NCBI RefSeq assembly: GCF_037137055.1
Contig: NZ_JBBBNY010000013.1
Span: 1 to 64,000, forward strand
Reading direction: 5' to 3'
DNA: 64,000 bases
Origin: Frateuria_A yonginensis
Lineage (GTDB): Bacteria; Pseudomonadota; Gammaproteobacteria; Xanthomonadales; Rhodanobacteraceae
The translations under genes were made by a program, and so were the position numbers. The notes under the pieces are model-generated. The model did no database searches and was not told the DNA's origin. It saw only the letters and a program-made list of their open reading frames with translations. This document shows positions 5,547-14,530 of this stretch, piece by piece (position 1 is the first letter of the stretch; each line of letters begins with the position of its first letter).

Positions 5547-7508
5547 ATGTGTGGATTGGCGGGACTGCTGCTGCCCTCGCCGCAGCGGCACGGTGACGAG
5601 CTGGCGGCACTGGCGGGCGCGATGGGCGACGCGCTCGCGCACCGCGGGCCGGACGACCGGGGCGTTTGGGTCGATGCGCAGGCGGGCATCGCGCTGGCAC
5701 ACCGGCGGCTGAGCATCCTCGACCTGTCGCCGCTGGGCCACCAGCCGATGGCCTCGGCGGACGGACGCTACGTGCTCGCCTACAACGGCGAGATCTACAA
5801 CTTCGCGGAGCTGCGCGCGGAACTGGAGGCGCGTGGGGCCGGCTTTCGCGGCCACTCGGATACCGAGGTACTGCTGGCGGCCGTCGTCGCCTGGGGCGTG
5901 GAGGAGAGCCTGCGCCGCTGCAACGGCATGTTCGCGCTGGCGCTGTGGGACCGGCACGAGCGTTGCCTGTGGCTGGCGCGCGACCGCGTCGGCAAGAAGC
6001 CGCTGTACTACGGCTGGGCGGGTGACGCGCTGGTGTTCGGTTCCGAGCTGAAGGCGCTGTGGCAGCACCCGGAGTTCGACAACGGGATCGACCGCGACGC
6101 GCTCACGTTGCTGCTGCGGCTGGACTACATTCCCGCGCCACACTGCATCCACGAGCGCAGCTTCAAGCTGATGCCGGGGCACGTGCTGCGCATGGACGCC
6201 GCGGCGGTGCTGGCCGGTGCCTCGGCGCACCGGCCGGCGCAGGCGCAGCGGCCGTTCTGGGACGCGCGCGAGCGCATGCGTGCCGCGCTGGCCGCGCCGT
6301 TCGAGGGGAGCGATGCCGAGGCGGAACAACGGCTCGATGCCCTGCTGCGCGACGCGGTCGCCCTGCGCATGGTGGCCGACGTGCCGGTCGGCGTGTTCCT
6401 GTCCGGCGGCACCGACTCCTCGATCGTCACCTCGATGATGCAGGCGCAGAGCGGGCGGCCGGTGCACAGCTTCAGCATCGGCTTCGAGGGCTCGCATCAC
6501 GACGAGGCGCCGCTGGCGCGTGAAGTCGCCGAGCACCTGCATACCGACCATACCGAGCTGTACGTCAGCGGCGCCGATGCCCTCGCCGTAGTGCCCCGGC
6601 TGCCGGCAATGTTCGACGAGCCGTTCGCCGACGCCTCGCAAGTGCCGACCGCGCTGGTCGCGAAGCTGGCGCGCGGTGGCGTCACCGTGGCGCTCTCCGG
6701 CGACGGCGGCGACGAGTTGTTCTTCGGCTACAGCCGCTACCGCCGGGCGCTGCGCAACTGGCGGATGTTGTCGCGGGTGCCGGCCGCACTGCGCCGATCG
6801 CTCGCACGCATCGCCCGGGGGCAGGGCGAGGCCTCGCGCGGCGGCGGCCTGCCGGCGCTGCTGGCCGAGATGGGGGCGCGCGGCATCGGCGACGTCTACC
6901 GCAACCGGGTCACGCGCTGGCGCGACCCGGTGGCGGTGGTGCCGGGCGCGAGGGCGATCGATTCGTTCTACGGCCAGGCCGATCCGCTGGACGGCACCGG
7001 CACGCCGGCCGACGCGATGATGCTGGCCGACTTCGTGACCTACCTGCCGGACGACCTGCTGTGCAAGGTCGACCGCACCAGCATGGCGGTCAGTCTGGAG
7101 GCGCGCGCGCCGCTGCTGGACTGGCGCGTGGCCGAGTTCGCCTGGTCGCTGCCGTTGCACATGAAGCTGCGCGGGGGCGAGAGCAAGTACCTGCTCAAGA
7201 AGGTGCTGCTGCGCTACCTGCCGGCCGCGATGGTGTACCGGGGCAAGCGTGGCTTCGGTGCGCCGGTGACCGCCTGGCTCAGGGGTGACCTGCGCGAGTG
7301 GGCCGACGACCTGCTGTCGCCCGAACGCCTGGCCGCCGACGGCCTGCTCGACGCCCACGCGATCGGCGCGCTGTGGCGACGCTTCGCCCAGGGCGAGCGG
7401 AAGTGGCACACCCATCTGTGGAACGTGCTGATGTTCCAGGCCTGGGAGGACTACTGGCGACAGAGCCGGGCACGCGTGCGCGGCGCGCCGGTGTCGCCCG
7501 TCGGCTGA
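5547..7508 (+). CDS. asnB: Asparagine synthetase, glutamine-hydrolysing
   Basis: A 653-residue class II glutamine amidotransferase fused to an asparagine synthetase domain. Cys2 (MCGLAG) is the N-terminal nucleophile that takes ammonia from glutamine. Residues 2-200 form the glutaminase domain (RGPDDRG, AYNGEIYN, GHSDTEVLL). The PP-loop SGGTDSS near residue 290 binds ATP to activate aspartate. At 653 residues it is longer than E. coli AsnB (about 554) and resembles versions found in polysaccharide or peptide-modification clusters, though no such genes flank it. It converges with the M48 gene. Confidence 0.92.
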   Translation: MCGLAGLLLPSPQRHGDELAALAGAMGDALAHRGPDDRGVWVDAQAGIALAHRRLSILDLSPLGHQPMASADGRYVLAYNGEIYNFAELRAELEARGAGFRGHSDTEVLLAAVVAWGVEESLRRCNGMFALALWDRHERCLWLARDRVGKKPLYYGWAGDALVFGSELKALWQHPEFDNGIDRDALTLLLRLDYIPAPHCIHERSFKLMPGHVLRMDAAAVLAGASAHRPAQAQRPFWDARERMRAALAAPFEGSDAEAEQRLDALLRDAVALRMVADVPVGVFLSGGTDSSIVTSMMQAQSGRPVHSFSIGFEGSHHDEAPLAREVAEHLHTDHTELYVSGADALAVVPRLPAMFDEPFADASQVPTALVAKLARGGVTVALSGDGGDELFFGYSRYRRALRNWRMLSRVPAALRRSLARIARGQGEASRGGGLPALLAEMGARGIGDVYRNRVTRWRDPVAVVPGARAIDSFYGQADPLDGTGTPADAMMLADFVTYLPDDLLCKVDRTSMAVSLEARAPLLDWRVAEFAWSLPLHMKLRGGESKYLLKKVLLRYLPAAMVYRGKRGFGAPVTAWLRGDLREWADDLLSPERLAADGLLDAHAIGALWRRFAQGERKWHTHLWNVLMFQAWEDYWRQSRARVRGAPVSPVG

Positions 7509-7511
7509 GCC

Positions 7512-7538
7512 GCGGGCAGGTCCGACGGACCTGCCCGC
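7512..7538. terminator. Strong inverted repeat between convergent genes
   Basis: A perfect 12-base stem (GCGGGCAGGTCC / GGACCTGCCCGC) with a 3-base loop sits exactly between the convergent ends of asnB and the M48 gene. No long T-run follows on either side (only GGTTTCATT), so it is a likely bidirectional terminator or mRNA-end stabiliser rather than a textbook intrinsic one. Confidence 0.65.
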
Positions 7539-7545
7539 CCCGGTT

Positions 7546-8745
7546 TCATTGTTCCGTCCGGCACTCGGCCGGCAGCAGTTTGGCCGGCAGGTCGCCGCTG
7601 CAGGCCCAGTGGATGGCGTGGTCCCGCACGTAGGGCGTCAGCAGCAGAACATGCCCGCGTGCCGGTGCCTTGGCGAAGGTCAGCTGGAGCGTGCCTTCCG
7701 CCCCCAGGGTGATGCCTGCCACGTTGGCATCGCCGGCAAATGGGGCAAGTCCGAGTTGTCCGACCGATTGCGGCCATGCCTGATGCTGCACGGCGAACTG
7801 CTCGACCGCGGCCCGGTAGGGTGCTGCGTCGGTCATCGCCGTGCTCACGGAAACCCGGCCCACATAGTCCTGGTAGGCCGGGATGGCGATCGCGGCCAGG
7901 ATCGCCACATACGCCACCACCACCAGGCCCCCACCGATGCCGAGGCCGGGAACGCGTGGCAACAGCAGGCTGATGACGTACGCCAGCGGATTGCGGCCGC
8001 CGAGCCTGGGCCTGCGCTGTTCGGCAAGCGCGCGCAGCCAGGCATGTCGCTTGTTGAGCCAGGGGTAGTCACCCACCAGTTCGTGCAGCGACATCCAGAA
8101 GCCCGGCCTCGTCGCCGCGCCGCTGCTGTACTCGGCCAGGTCGACCGTACGCCAGCGGCGCTTGCCGGCGGCCAGCGCCACCAGCCCGTACTGGGCGTCT
8201 TCCGGGTTGTCGCACACGGCCAGGCCGTGGCGGTCGCAGGTGTATTCGCGGGCGCGCGAGTAGGCTGCGCCGAGCAGCGGCAGGAACAACGCGGGCGCCA
8301 ATACCTTGGACCAGGTCTGGTGATTGCGCCGCAGATGGCCCAGCTCGTGGCCGATGTAGAAATCCAGCGCGCCTGGGCGGTCCTCCATGCTGTCGACGAC
8401 GTCGGAGAGCAGCACCACGAAGTTGCGCCCGAGGAAGCGCGTGGCGAAGGCATTGAGCACGCCGTTGCCGTTGACCAGATAGGCTTCTGGCACCTGGTGC
8501 ATGCCCAGCTTGCGGGCGCAGGCATGGAGCCGTTGGTAGAGATCCGGCATCTGCCTGGCGTTGATGCGGATGGCGTTGCCGCGCAGATGGGCGATCAAGG
8601 CCGAATGCGCCACCAATGCGAACACAAGCAGCCAGACCAGCAGCATGCCGACGGTGCCAAGCAACAGCGCGGCCCAGATGACGATCGACAGCACGAGCGC
8701 GATCGCGCGCAACGCGTTCTCGTTGCGATAGACGAGTTCGTTCAC
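7546..8745 (-). CDS. M48-family membrane metalloprotease with C-terminal pilin-like segment
   Basis: A 399-residue protein. Two N-terminal membrane helices (about 12-50) are followed by an M48 (Ste24/HtpX-like) protease domain with H-E-L-G-H at 133-137 and the third zinc ligand in SRAREYTCD (E167). The C-terminal part is unusual: residues about 270-310 read as a hydrophobic helix ending AAIAIPAYQDYVGR, followed by a small domain with two cysteines. This closely resembles the N-terminal helix and head of a type IV pilin. The start is GTG, chosen for an AAGGGGGAAA ribosome site. Proteolysis at the membrane is likely; what the pilin-like part does is unknown. Confidence 0.85.
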   Translation of the reverse strand: MNELVYRNENALRAIALVLSIVIWAALLLGTVGMLLVWLLVFALVAHSALIAHLRGNAIRINARQMPDLYQRLHACARKLGMHQVPEAYLVNGNGVLNAFATRFLGRNFVVLLSDVVDSMEDRPGALDFYIGHELGHLRRNHQTWSKVLAPALFLPLLGAAYSRAREYTCDRHGLAVCDNPEDAQYGLVALAAGKRRWRTVDLAEYSSGAATRPGFWMSLHELVGDYPWLNKRHAWLRALAEQRRPRLGGRNPLAYVISLLLPRVPGLGIGGGLVVVAYVAILAAIAIPAYQDYVGRVSVSTAMTDAAPYRAAVEQFAVQHQAWPQSVGQLGLAPFAGDANVAGITLGAEGTLQLTFAKAPARGHVLLLTPYVRDHAIHWACSGDLPAKLLPAECRTEQ

Positions 8746-8948
8746 GGATTTCCCCCTTGGAGCGCAACTCCCGTGCGCGGACCGAGTGTACGGCACCGCG
8801 GGCGGGTCGTCGCAAGGCATGCCGGGCGTCGGCCGCCGTGGGTGTCCGCGAGGTTTTCGGCCCTTGCCCACGCGACGTAGACCCGGGCGGTTGTAGGTTC
8901 ACGCTCGCGCGCACGTCGCGTGAACGTCTCCCGCCCCCAAGGATACGT

Positions 8949-9656
8949 ATGAGCTTTTCCGCCGACCGGCCATGGGCTGCGGTCGCCCTGGTCACCGCCG
9001 CGCCGTTCGTCCTGGCCATCATCGAGATTTTCCATCCGCATCCGGACGACCTGTTCGCGCTGGACGTGGACACCTGGATGTTCGTGCACTACGCGCAGAT
9101 CCCGCTGTTTCCGCTGTCGGCCCTGTCGGTGGCGATGCTGGTCCGCGACCGGACGGACTGGGCGGCGTGGCTGTGCAAGGCGGGGATGTTCGTGTTCGCG
9201 GTGGCGTTCACCTCGTTCGACACGGCGGCCGGGCTGGTCATCGGGCTGCTGGTGAAGGGGGCGCTGGCGTCGGGCCAGCCGGAGGCGTGGCGCGACATGA
9301 TCGACGCGCTGTGGTTCGACCCCGTGCTGGGTGGCAAGGGCTTCACCGATGCACCGCTGCTGGGCCTGATCGGGCGGGTCGCGCTCTCGTTCGGGGCGGT
9401 CGCCGGAGCGGTCTCGCTCAAGCGCGCCGGCCACGGCTGGGCGCCGGTGCTGCTGCTCGCCGCCGCCAGCTTCGGCCTCAACGTGTTCAAGGCGCACTCG
9501 TGGCCCGGTGGGCCGCTGACCTTCGGCGGCATGGCGGTGGCGGCCGGGTGGATCCGCTGGGAGGCCCTGCGCCGGAAGGCACGCGCCATGGCCGCGCTGG
9601 AGGCCGGGCAGGTGGCCGCGCCGCGGAAGGCCCGGCAGCAGGTGGACGCCTCCTGA
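8949..9656 (+). CDS. Integral membrane protein of unknown function
   Basis: A 235-residue protein with about six hydrophobic helices (roughly 8-25, 45-63, 72-98, 135-155, 160-178, 180-200). It has a basic, Ala-rich C-terminal tail. An early H-P-H-P-D-D motif (about 29-34) and a repeated His/Asp pattern could be a metal or haem site, which is inference. I do not recognise the family. The ATG is chosen for AAGGA eight bases upstream. It is divergent from the M48 gene and followed after 68 bases by the GST gene. Confidence 0.7.
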   Translation: MSFSADRPWAAVALVTAAPFVLAIIEIFHPHPDDLFALDVDTWMFVHYAQIPLFPLSALSVAMLVRDRTDWAAWLCKAGMFVFAVAFTSFDTAAGLVIGLLVKGALASGQPEAWRDMIDALWFDPVLGGKGFTDAPLLGLIGRVALSFGAVAGAVSLKRAGHGWAPVLLLAAASFGLNVFKAHSWPGGPLTFGGMAVAAGWIRWEALRRKARAMAALEAGQVAAPRKARQQVDAS

Positions 9657-9724
9657 GCGCGCCACTTTGCCCATGGGCGCATGTCTGTCAGGCTGGTGGA
9701 CCCCATCCCTCGCAGGAGCCCCAC

Positions 9725-10432
9725 GTGCCTGACCTGTCCGCCTTTCCGATCACCGCACGCTGGCCGGCACGCCATCCGGAGCGGATCCAGCTCTATTCGC
9801 TCAACACGCCCAACGGCGTGAAGGTCTCGATCATGCTGGAAGAGACCGGGCTGGCGTACGAGCCGCACCTGGTCGACATCATGCGCGACGAGAACACCAC
9901 GCCGGAGTTCCTGTCGCTCAACCCCAATGGCCGCATCCCCGCGATCATCGATCCGGACGGCCCCGGCGGCGAGCCGATCGGACTGTTCGAATCCGGCGCG
10001 ATCCTGCTCTACCTGGCGGACAAGACCGGCCAGTTCCTCTCGCCCGATCCGGCGCTGCGCTGGGAAACCATCCAGTGGGTGTTCTTCCAGATGGCGGCGA
10101 TCGGGCCGATGTTCGGGCAGGTCGGCTTCTTCCACAAATTCGCCGGGCGCGAGTACGAAGACAAGCGGCCGCTCCAGCGCTACGTGGCCGAATCGCGCCG
10201 CCTGCTCGGCGTACTGGAGGCGCGGCTGGACGGGCGGCCGTGGCTGATGGGCGAGGACTACAGCGTCGCCGACATCGCCACGCTCGGCTGGGTGCGCAAC
10301 CTGGTCGACTACTACGAGGCGCGCGACCTGGTGCATTTCGACGAACTGATCAACGTGCCGGCCTGGCTCGAACGCGGGCTGGAACGCCCGGCAGTACAGC
10401 GCGGGCTGCAGATTCCGGGCCGCGGGCAGTAG
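9725..10432 (+). CDS. Glutathione S-transferase family protein (YghU/YfcG-like)
   Basis: A 235-residue two-domain GST. The N-terminal thioredoxin-like domain has LYSLNTPNGVKVSIMLEETG, the Ser/Thr-Pro-Asn pattern of the Ure2p/YfcG/YghU group, whose members use glutathione for disulphide-bond reduction and peroxide removal. The glutathione site NGRIPAI is followed by LFESGAIL. The C-terminal helical domain ends in GEDYSVADIATL. The start is GTG, with CAGGAG spaced seven bases before it; no better ATG exists in frame. Cytosolic. Confidence 0.88.
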   Translation: MPDLSAFPITARWPARHPERIQLYSLNTPNGVKVSIMLEETGLAYEPHLVDIMRDENTTPEFLSLNPNGRIPAIIDPDGPGGEPIGLFESGAILLYLADKTGQFLSPDPALRWETIQWVFFQMAAIGPMFGQVGFFHKFAGREYEDKRPLQRYVAESRRLLGVLEARLDGRPWLMGEDYSVADIATLGWVRNLVDYYEARDLVHFDELINVPAWLERGLERPAVQRGLQIPGRGQ

Positions 10433-10453
10433 CGCGGCGCGCGAGAAGAGTCA

Positions 10454-11227
10454 TCAAGGGCGCCTGCCTTCGTCCGGCGAGGCGTGTTCAAGCAGCGTCC
10501 GCATCGCCGGTCGCCACAGCGTCCAGTTGTGGTGACCGGGCAGCTCGAAGACGTGCCCGGGCGGCAACTGCGTGGCGAGCAGTTCGATGCGGTCGCGGAA
10601 GCGCTCGCGGTCGCCGTAGGCCACCCACACCGAGCGCGCCCGCGCAGGATCGTCGGACCAGTGCTGGATGAAGCGCCACAGCTCGCGCTGGTAGGTCTCC
10701 GGGGCGAGCGGTTGCACCGGCCCCGGCTGCCAGTGCGCCAGGCCACCGGCGGCGTGGATCTCGCGGTAGAGCGGCTCGTCGCCGAGGTAGGGCGAGATCA
10801 GCAGCATGCCGTCGATCTCGCCGGGATGGGCGCGGTCGTACATCAGCGCGCCGAGTCCACCGAGCGAGATGCCGGCCAGCCAGACCTGGCGATAGCGCCC
10901 GGCACGCGCCGGAACCAGCACCTCCCCGCGCAGCCGTTCGGTAGCCAGGCCCTGGCGGTAGAACGGCAGGGTGAGCCCGGTCAGCAGCACGTCGGCATCG
11001 GGCCACTGCTGCTGGATCATCTGCGCCACGCCCGTGCGCGCCAGCGAGTCCAGGCTGTCGCCACGCCCCGGCAGCATCACGACCAGTCGGTGCGCCGGCT
11101 GCGCCGCGGGCACGAACAGGGTGGGAACCGGGCGGGTGACGTCGCCGCCGGCACTGCAGGCGGCGAGCAGCAGGGCGATCAGCGGGCGGAGCAGGCGGGA
11201 CGGGCGGGACGGGCGGGACAGGCGCAT
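10454..11227 (-). CDS. Lipoprotein alpha/beta-hydrolase (esterase-like)
   Basis: A 257-residue protein with a lipoprotein signal ending LLLAACS, so it should be anchored at the cell envelope. The alpha/beta-hydrolase fold is shown by RLVVMLPGRGDS, the nucleophile elbow GISLGG and a C-terminal H in LPGHHNW. The aspartate of the triad is probably in WVAYGDRER. Substrate unknown; an esterase or lipase-like role is inferred. The signal region is preceded by repeated RPSR units, a small in-frame repeat. It lies 41 bases downstream of the FrnE-like gene and may be co-transcribed. Confidence 0.8.
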   Translation of the reverse strand: MRLSRPSRPSRLLRPLIALLLAACSAGGDVTRPVPTLFVPAAQPAHRLVVMLPGRGDSLDSLARTGVAQMIQQQWPDADVLLTGLTLPFYRQGLATERLRGEVLVPARAGRYRQVWLAGISLGGLGALMYDRAHPGEIDGMLLISPYLGDEPLYREIHAAGGLAHWQPGPVQPLAPETYQRELWRFIQHWSDDPARARSVWVAYGDRERFRDRIELLATQLPPGHVFELPGHHNWTLWRPAMRTLLEHASPDEGRRP

Positions 11228-11268
11228 GGCGGGGACTCCGTGGGGGCCGGAGCCCGCATGGTGGCGCC

Positions 11269-11928
11269 TCAGGCGGTCAACGCACCGGCAATCTCGCGCA
11301 GCGCACGCTCGAACACCTCCGGCGGCTGCCCGCCGGGAATCAGGTGCTTGCCGTTGACGATGGTGGCGGGCACCGAGTGGATGCCGCGTTCCTGGAACCA
11401 GCGCTCCTGCGCCCGCACCTCCTGGGCATAGGCGCCGCTGTCGAGCACGCGCCGGGCCTCGTCGCGGTCGAGCCCGGCCTCGCCGGCCAGCCGCACCAGC
11501 GTGTCGTGCGCGGACACGTCCTCGTCGTCGGTGAAGTAGGCGCGCAGCAGCGCCCGCTTCAATGGCAGGTGCCGGCCGTGCAGTTCGGCCCAGTGCAGCA
11601 GGCGGTGCGCATCGAAGGTGTTGTAGACGCGGCTGCCGCGGCGCAGGTTGAAGGTGACGCCCACCGCCGCGGCGCGCTCGCGGATCACGGCGCGGTTCGC
11701 TTCCACCTGCGCCTCGCCGATACCGTACTTGCGCATCAGGTGCCCGGTCGCGTCCTCGCCTTCCGCGGGCAGCCCCGGGTTGAGCTCGAAGGGTTGCAGG
11801 TGGATCCGCGCCTGCACGGTGCCCTCGAGCCGTTCCAGCGCCTGTTGCAGCGAGGCCAGCCCGACCGCGCACCAGGGGCAGGAGACGTCCGAGACGAAAT
11901 CGATGCGCAGCGGGGCAGGCGTGGCCAT
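11269..11928 (-). CDS. DsbA-family oxidoreductase, FrnE type
   Basis: A 219-residue cytosolic DsbA-fold protein. The thioredoxin-like start IDFVSDVSCPWC carries the redox pair C17/C20. The family hallmarks follow: PFELNP, the helical insertion, and VPATIVNGKHLIPGGQPPEVF near the C-terminus with the cis-proline. FrnE-like proteins act as disulphide isomerases or in 2-hydroxychromene-type chemistry; in Deinococcus the homologue is a stress-related isomerase. The ATG is chosen to place CPWC at the usual distance. It reads towards the lipoprotein esterase. Confidence 0.88.
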   Translation of the reverse strand: MATPAPLRIDFVSDVSCPWCAVGLASLQQALERLEGTVQARIHLQPFELNPGLPAEGEDATGHLMRKYGIGEAQVEANRAVIRERAAAVGVTFNLRRGSRVYNTFDAHRLLHWAELHGRHLPLKRALLRAYFTDDEDVSAHDTLVRLAGEAGLDRDEARRVLDSGAYAQEVRAQERWFQERGIHSVPATIVNGKHLIPGGQPPEVFERALREIAGALTA

Positions 11929-11997
11929 GGGGAACTCCGGGGTTTCGTGTGCCCTCCACATGGAGCCGATCCCGCGCATCTCAATTGCCAACCCAGG

Positions 11998-12070
11998 TAG
12001 GAGCCTGCCCGCGATGCCTTTCGCGCCACGTGCCACCAGAGCAGAGGCAGCGCGGGCAAGCTCGCTCCTG
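11998..12070. repeat. REP-type element, inverted pair
   Basis: TAGGAGCCTGCCCGCGATGCC is mirrored by CGCGGGCAAGCTCGCTCCTG, about 30 bases apart. It matches the GGAGC...GCTCGCGATGC repeat family found at five other intergenic sites in this window. Confidence 0.8.
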
Positions 12071-12082
12071 CACGCGCCTCGC

Positions 12083-14338
12083 TCAGGGCGAGCGGGGGGC
12101 TTCGCCGGGGTGGTAGACCGCCTCGACATGGCCCTTCAGCTGCTCGGGCCAGAAGTACACCTCGCGCAGGTTGCCGGTGGTGTAGCGCTCGGCCTCGTCG
12201 TTGAAGTGCGGCGAATCCGGATGGCCGCTTTCGCCGCCGGCGGTGATCGCGCGGGCGCTCACCCTGGGGCCGAATTCCACCACCGCCACGAAGCTGTTGC
12301 CGCTGGTGCCGTAGTAGCGGCGGGTGCCCGGCCAGCGGTGCGCGCCGAAGGAGGCCAGCGAGCCCCAGCGCGAGGAGGTGAACGGTACCGGGATGCTCGG
12401 CTTGGCGTCGTCGAACGGCTGCACCAGGGCGCCGTTGATGCGCTGGAAGCGGTTGATCTCGCCCCAGGGCACGCCCCAGTGGCCGAAGTCCCGCTGCAGC
12501 CGGTCGACGGCTTCGGCCAACGCATGCAGGCGCATGGCCGGGCCGGCCTTCTCGGCCATCGCGTCGTAGATCGACAGGCCCTCGGCGGTGTCGGCCTTGC
12601 TGACTTCATCCCACAACGTGTCGCCCCAGAACACCGCGAGCGAGGTCGGCATCGAGGCGATGCCCCAGCGGTAGTCCCAGTGGCGCAGTAGGGCGATCGG
12701 GCCGGCGAGCTTCTTCTTCAGCGGGTCGGCGGCCGGCAGCGTGTCGTAGTCGTGCACGAGGATCGGGATCTGCCGCGCGAACGCGGGCAGGTAGGAGTCG
12801 AACGCGGCGGTGATCAGCGAGGCGCGGGTGAAGTCCTTCTGCCCGGTCAGCACGCGGATGGCGTGCAGGCCGCGCGGGTTCTCGCCGAAGCTGTCCATGT
12901 AGCGCGGGTAATCCTCCTTTCTCGGGCTGTCCTTGCCGGCGGCGGAGTAGGGCCAGTTGTTGGTGTTGTAGACCCAGCCGTTGGCCGGGTTCACCACGTG
13001 CGGCGCCTGGTCCAGCGGCGTGAGGCCGTGCCAGTCGGTGGCCGGATCGGAGCCGTCCACCGGCCTGGTGTAGTCGAAGCGGTCGTCGCGCTTGGGGATG
13101 AACTGCGGGTGCAGGTAGGCGATCTCGCCCTTGTCGTCGGCGAACAGCGTGTTGTTGGACGAATTGGCCTTGAGCTCGGCCACCTGCATGTAGCTGGCGT
13201 AGTCGCTGGCCCTGGTGCGCAGCCAGCTCTGCTCCAGCGCCGGGATCGGCTTGTTCATCAGCGCCATCGCGATCCACTTGCGATCACCCTTGCCGTCATC
13301 GGCCGCGCGCACGATGGGGCCGTGGTGGGTGAAGTAGGCGGTGAAGCGGCGCTGCGCCATCGAGCCGTCCTTCGTTCGATAGGGCACGACGATCTCGCGC
13401 TGGGTGACCGGGCGCAGTTCCTTGCCATAGCGGTAGTGGAGCTTGCCGTCCTTGCGCACGATGGTCTCGGCGAACTCGTCCACCACGTCGGCGCCCGTGG
13501 AAGTGTGCATCCAGCCGATGTGCTTGTTGAAGCCCTGGTACACGAAGAACTGGCCCCAGGTCACTGCGCCGTAGGCATCCAGCCCCGCGTCGGAGCTCAT
13601 CTGCAGCTCGGAGCGGAAGAAGAACGAAGTGTGCGGGTTGATCAGCAGCAGCGCATGGCCGTCGGCGGTGAGCTTCGGCGCGATGGCGATGCCGTTGGAG
13701 CCGGTCGGCTCGACCCAACTCGGGTGCGCCTGCGCCATCGCGACCGGCACCGGCACGTCCTGCGGCGTGCCGTAGAAGGCTTCCAACTGCTCGAGCGACA
13801 CCCGTTCGATGTCGCCGCCGATGCTGCCCTCGGTGAAGCTGAGCGCCATCCACGGCTCGTAGTGGGTGATCACGCGCGGGTGCACGTCCGGGTGCGTGGC
13901 CAGGTAGTAGTTGAGGCCGTCGGCCCAGGCGTCCATCAGCGACTTCAGCCAGGCCGGGCTCTGCGCATACAGCTTCTTCAGCTCCACCGGGTCGATGAAC
14001 AGCTTCTGGCGCAGGTCCGACCATATCGCCTTTTCGCCCTCGGCCTCGGCGAGGCGGCCGAGCGAGTTGAGGTAATTGGTCTCGACCCGGTTGAAGTCGT
14101 CCTCGGCCTGCGCGTAGACCATGCCGAAGACGGCGTCCGCGTCCGTCTTGCCGTGCACGTGGGCGATGCCCCAGTCGTCGCGGGTGATCGTCACAGCCCG
14201 GGCTTCCCGCTGCCAGCGCGCCTGCTCGGACGGGGGGCTCGCCTGGGCGGTGCCGGCGAGGCCGAGCGCGAGCAAGGTGGCGACGGACAGCCGGCGCAGC
14301 GCCGGGCGGAGGGTGGCAGGCAGTGCAGTGGCGGACAT
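12083..14338 (-). CDS. Exported penicillin-amidase-family acylase (N-terminal nucleophile hydrolase)
   Basis: A 751-residue Ntn-hydrolase precursor with a signal peptide (residues 1-33). Autocatalytic cleavage is expected before Ser214 in the motif EPTGSNGIAI, giving an alpha chain (about 34-213) and a beta chain starting with the catalytic serine. The beta chain has the oxyanion asparagine region (SSNNTLFADDKG) and a C-terminal NSFVAVVEFG stretch. Family members cleave penicillins, cephalosporins, cyclic lipopeptides or acyl-homoserine lactones. This one resembles the large periplasmic acylases, so quorum-signal or lipopeptide degradation is possible but unproven. The ATG has GAAGGGGAACC upstream. 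Confidence 0.9.
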   Translation of the reverse strand: MSATALPATLRPALRRLSVATLLALGLAGTAQASPPSEQARWQREARAVTITRDDWGIAHVHGKTDADAVFGMVYAQAEDDFNRVETNYLNSLGRLAEAEGEKAIWSDLRQKLFIDPVELKKLYAQSPAWLKSLMDAWADGLNYYLATHPDVHPRVITHYEPWMALSFTEGSIGGDIERVSLEQLEAFYGTPQDVPVPVAMAQAHPSWVEPTGSNGIAIAPKLTADGHALLLINPHTSFFFRSELQMSSDAGLDAYGAVTWGQFFVYQGFNKHIGWMHTSTGADVVDEFAETIVRKDGKLHYRYGKELRPVTQREIVVPYRTKDGSMAQRRFTAYFTHHGPIVRAADDGKGDRKWIAMALMNKPIPALEQSWLRTRASDYASYMQVAELKANSSNNTLFADDKGEIAYLHPQFIPKRDDRFDYTRPVDGSDPATDWHGLTPLDQAPHVVNPANGWVYNTNNWPYSAAGKDSPRKEDYPRYMDSFGENPRGLHAIRVLTGQKDFTRASLITAAFDSYLPAFARQIPILVHDYDTLPAADPLKKKLAGPIALLRHWDYRWGIASMPTSLAVFWGDTLWDEVSKADTAEGLSIYDAMAEKAGPAMRLHALAEAVDRLQRDFGHWGVPWGEINRFQRINGALVQPFDDAKPSIPVPFTSSRWGSLASFGAHRWPGTRRYYGTSGNSFVAVVEFGPRVSARAITAGGESGHPDSPHFNDEAERYTTGNLREVYFWPEQLKGHVEAVYHPGEAPRSP

Positions 14339-14530
14339 GGGCGGTTCCCCTTCGTGGTCGAATGCGGCGGCATCGCAGGGGCGCCGGCCGCAGGCATCCC
14401 GCCCACCATAACAGGCAGGCGCGGGGCGGGCCGGTGGCGGCCGCGCGTCACGGCAGGGCGGTCTCGCCCTTGACGCCCGCCACGGGCCTGCGGCAGGTTC
14501 GGGGGCTCCGCAACCAACGAAACGCCGACC

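Noticed and set aside
7512..7538. Reading the asnB/M48 hairpin as a REP unit
   Set aside because: Its sequence (GCGGGCAGGTCC) lacks the GGAGC and CGCGATGC cores of the REP family here; a terminator-like role fits better.
8943..8951. ATACGTAT core close to the start of the 8949 membrane-protein gene
   Set aside because: Only the 8-base core matches the LacI operator; the flanks differ and the site overlaps a start codon far from the sugar locus.
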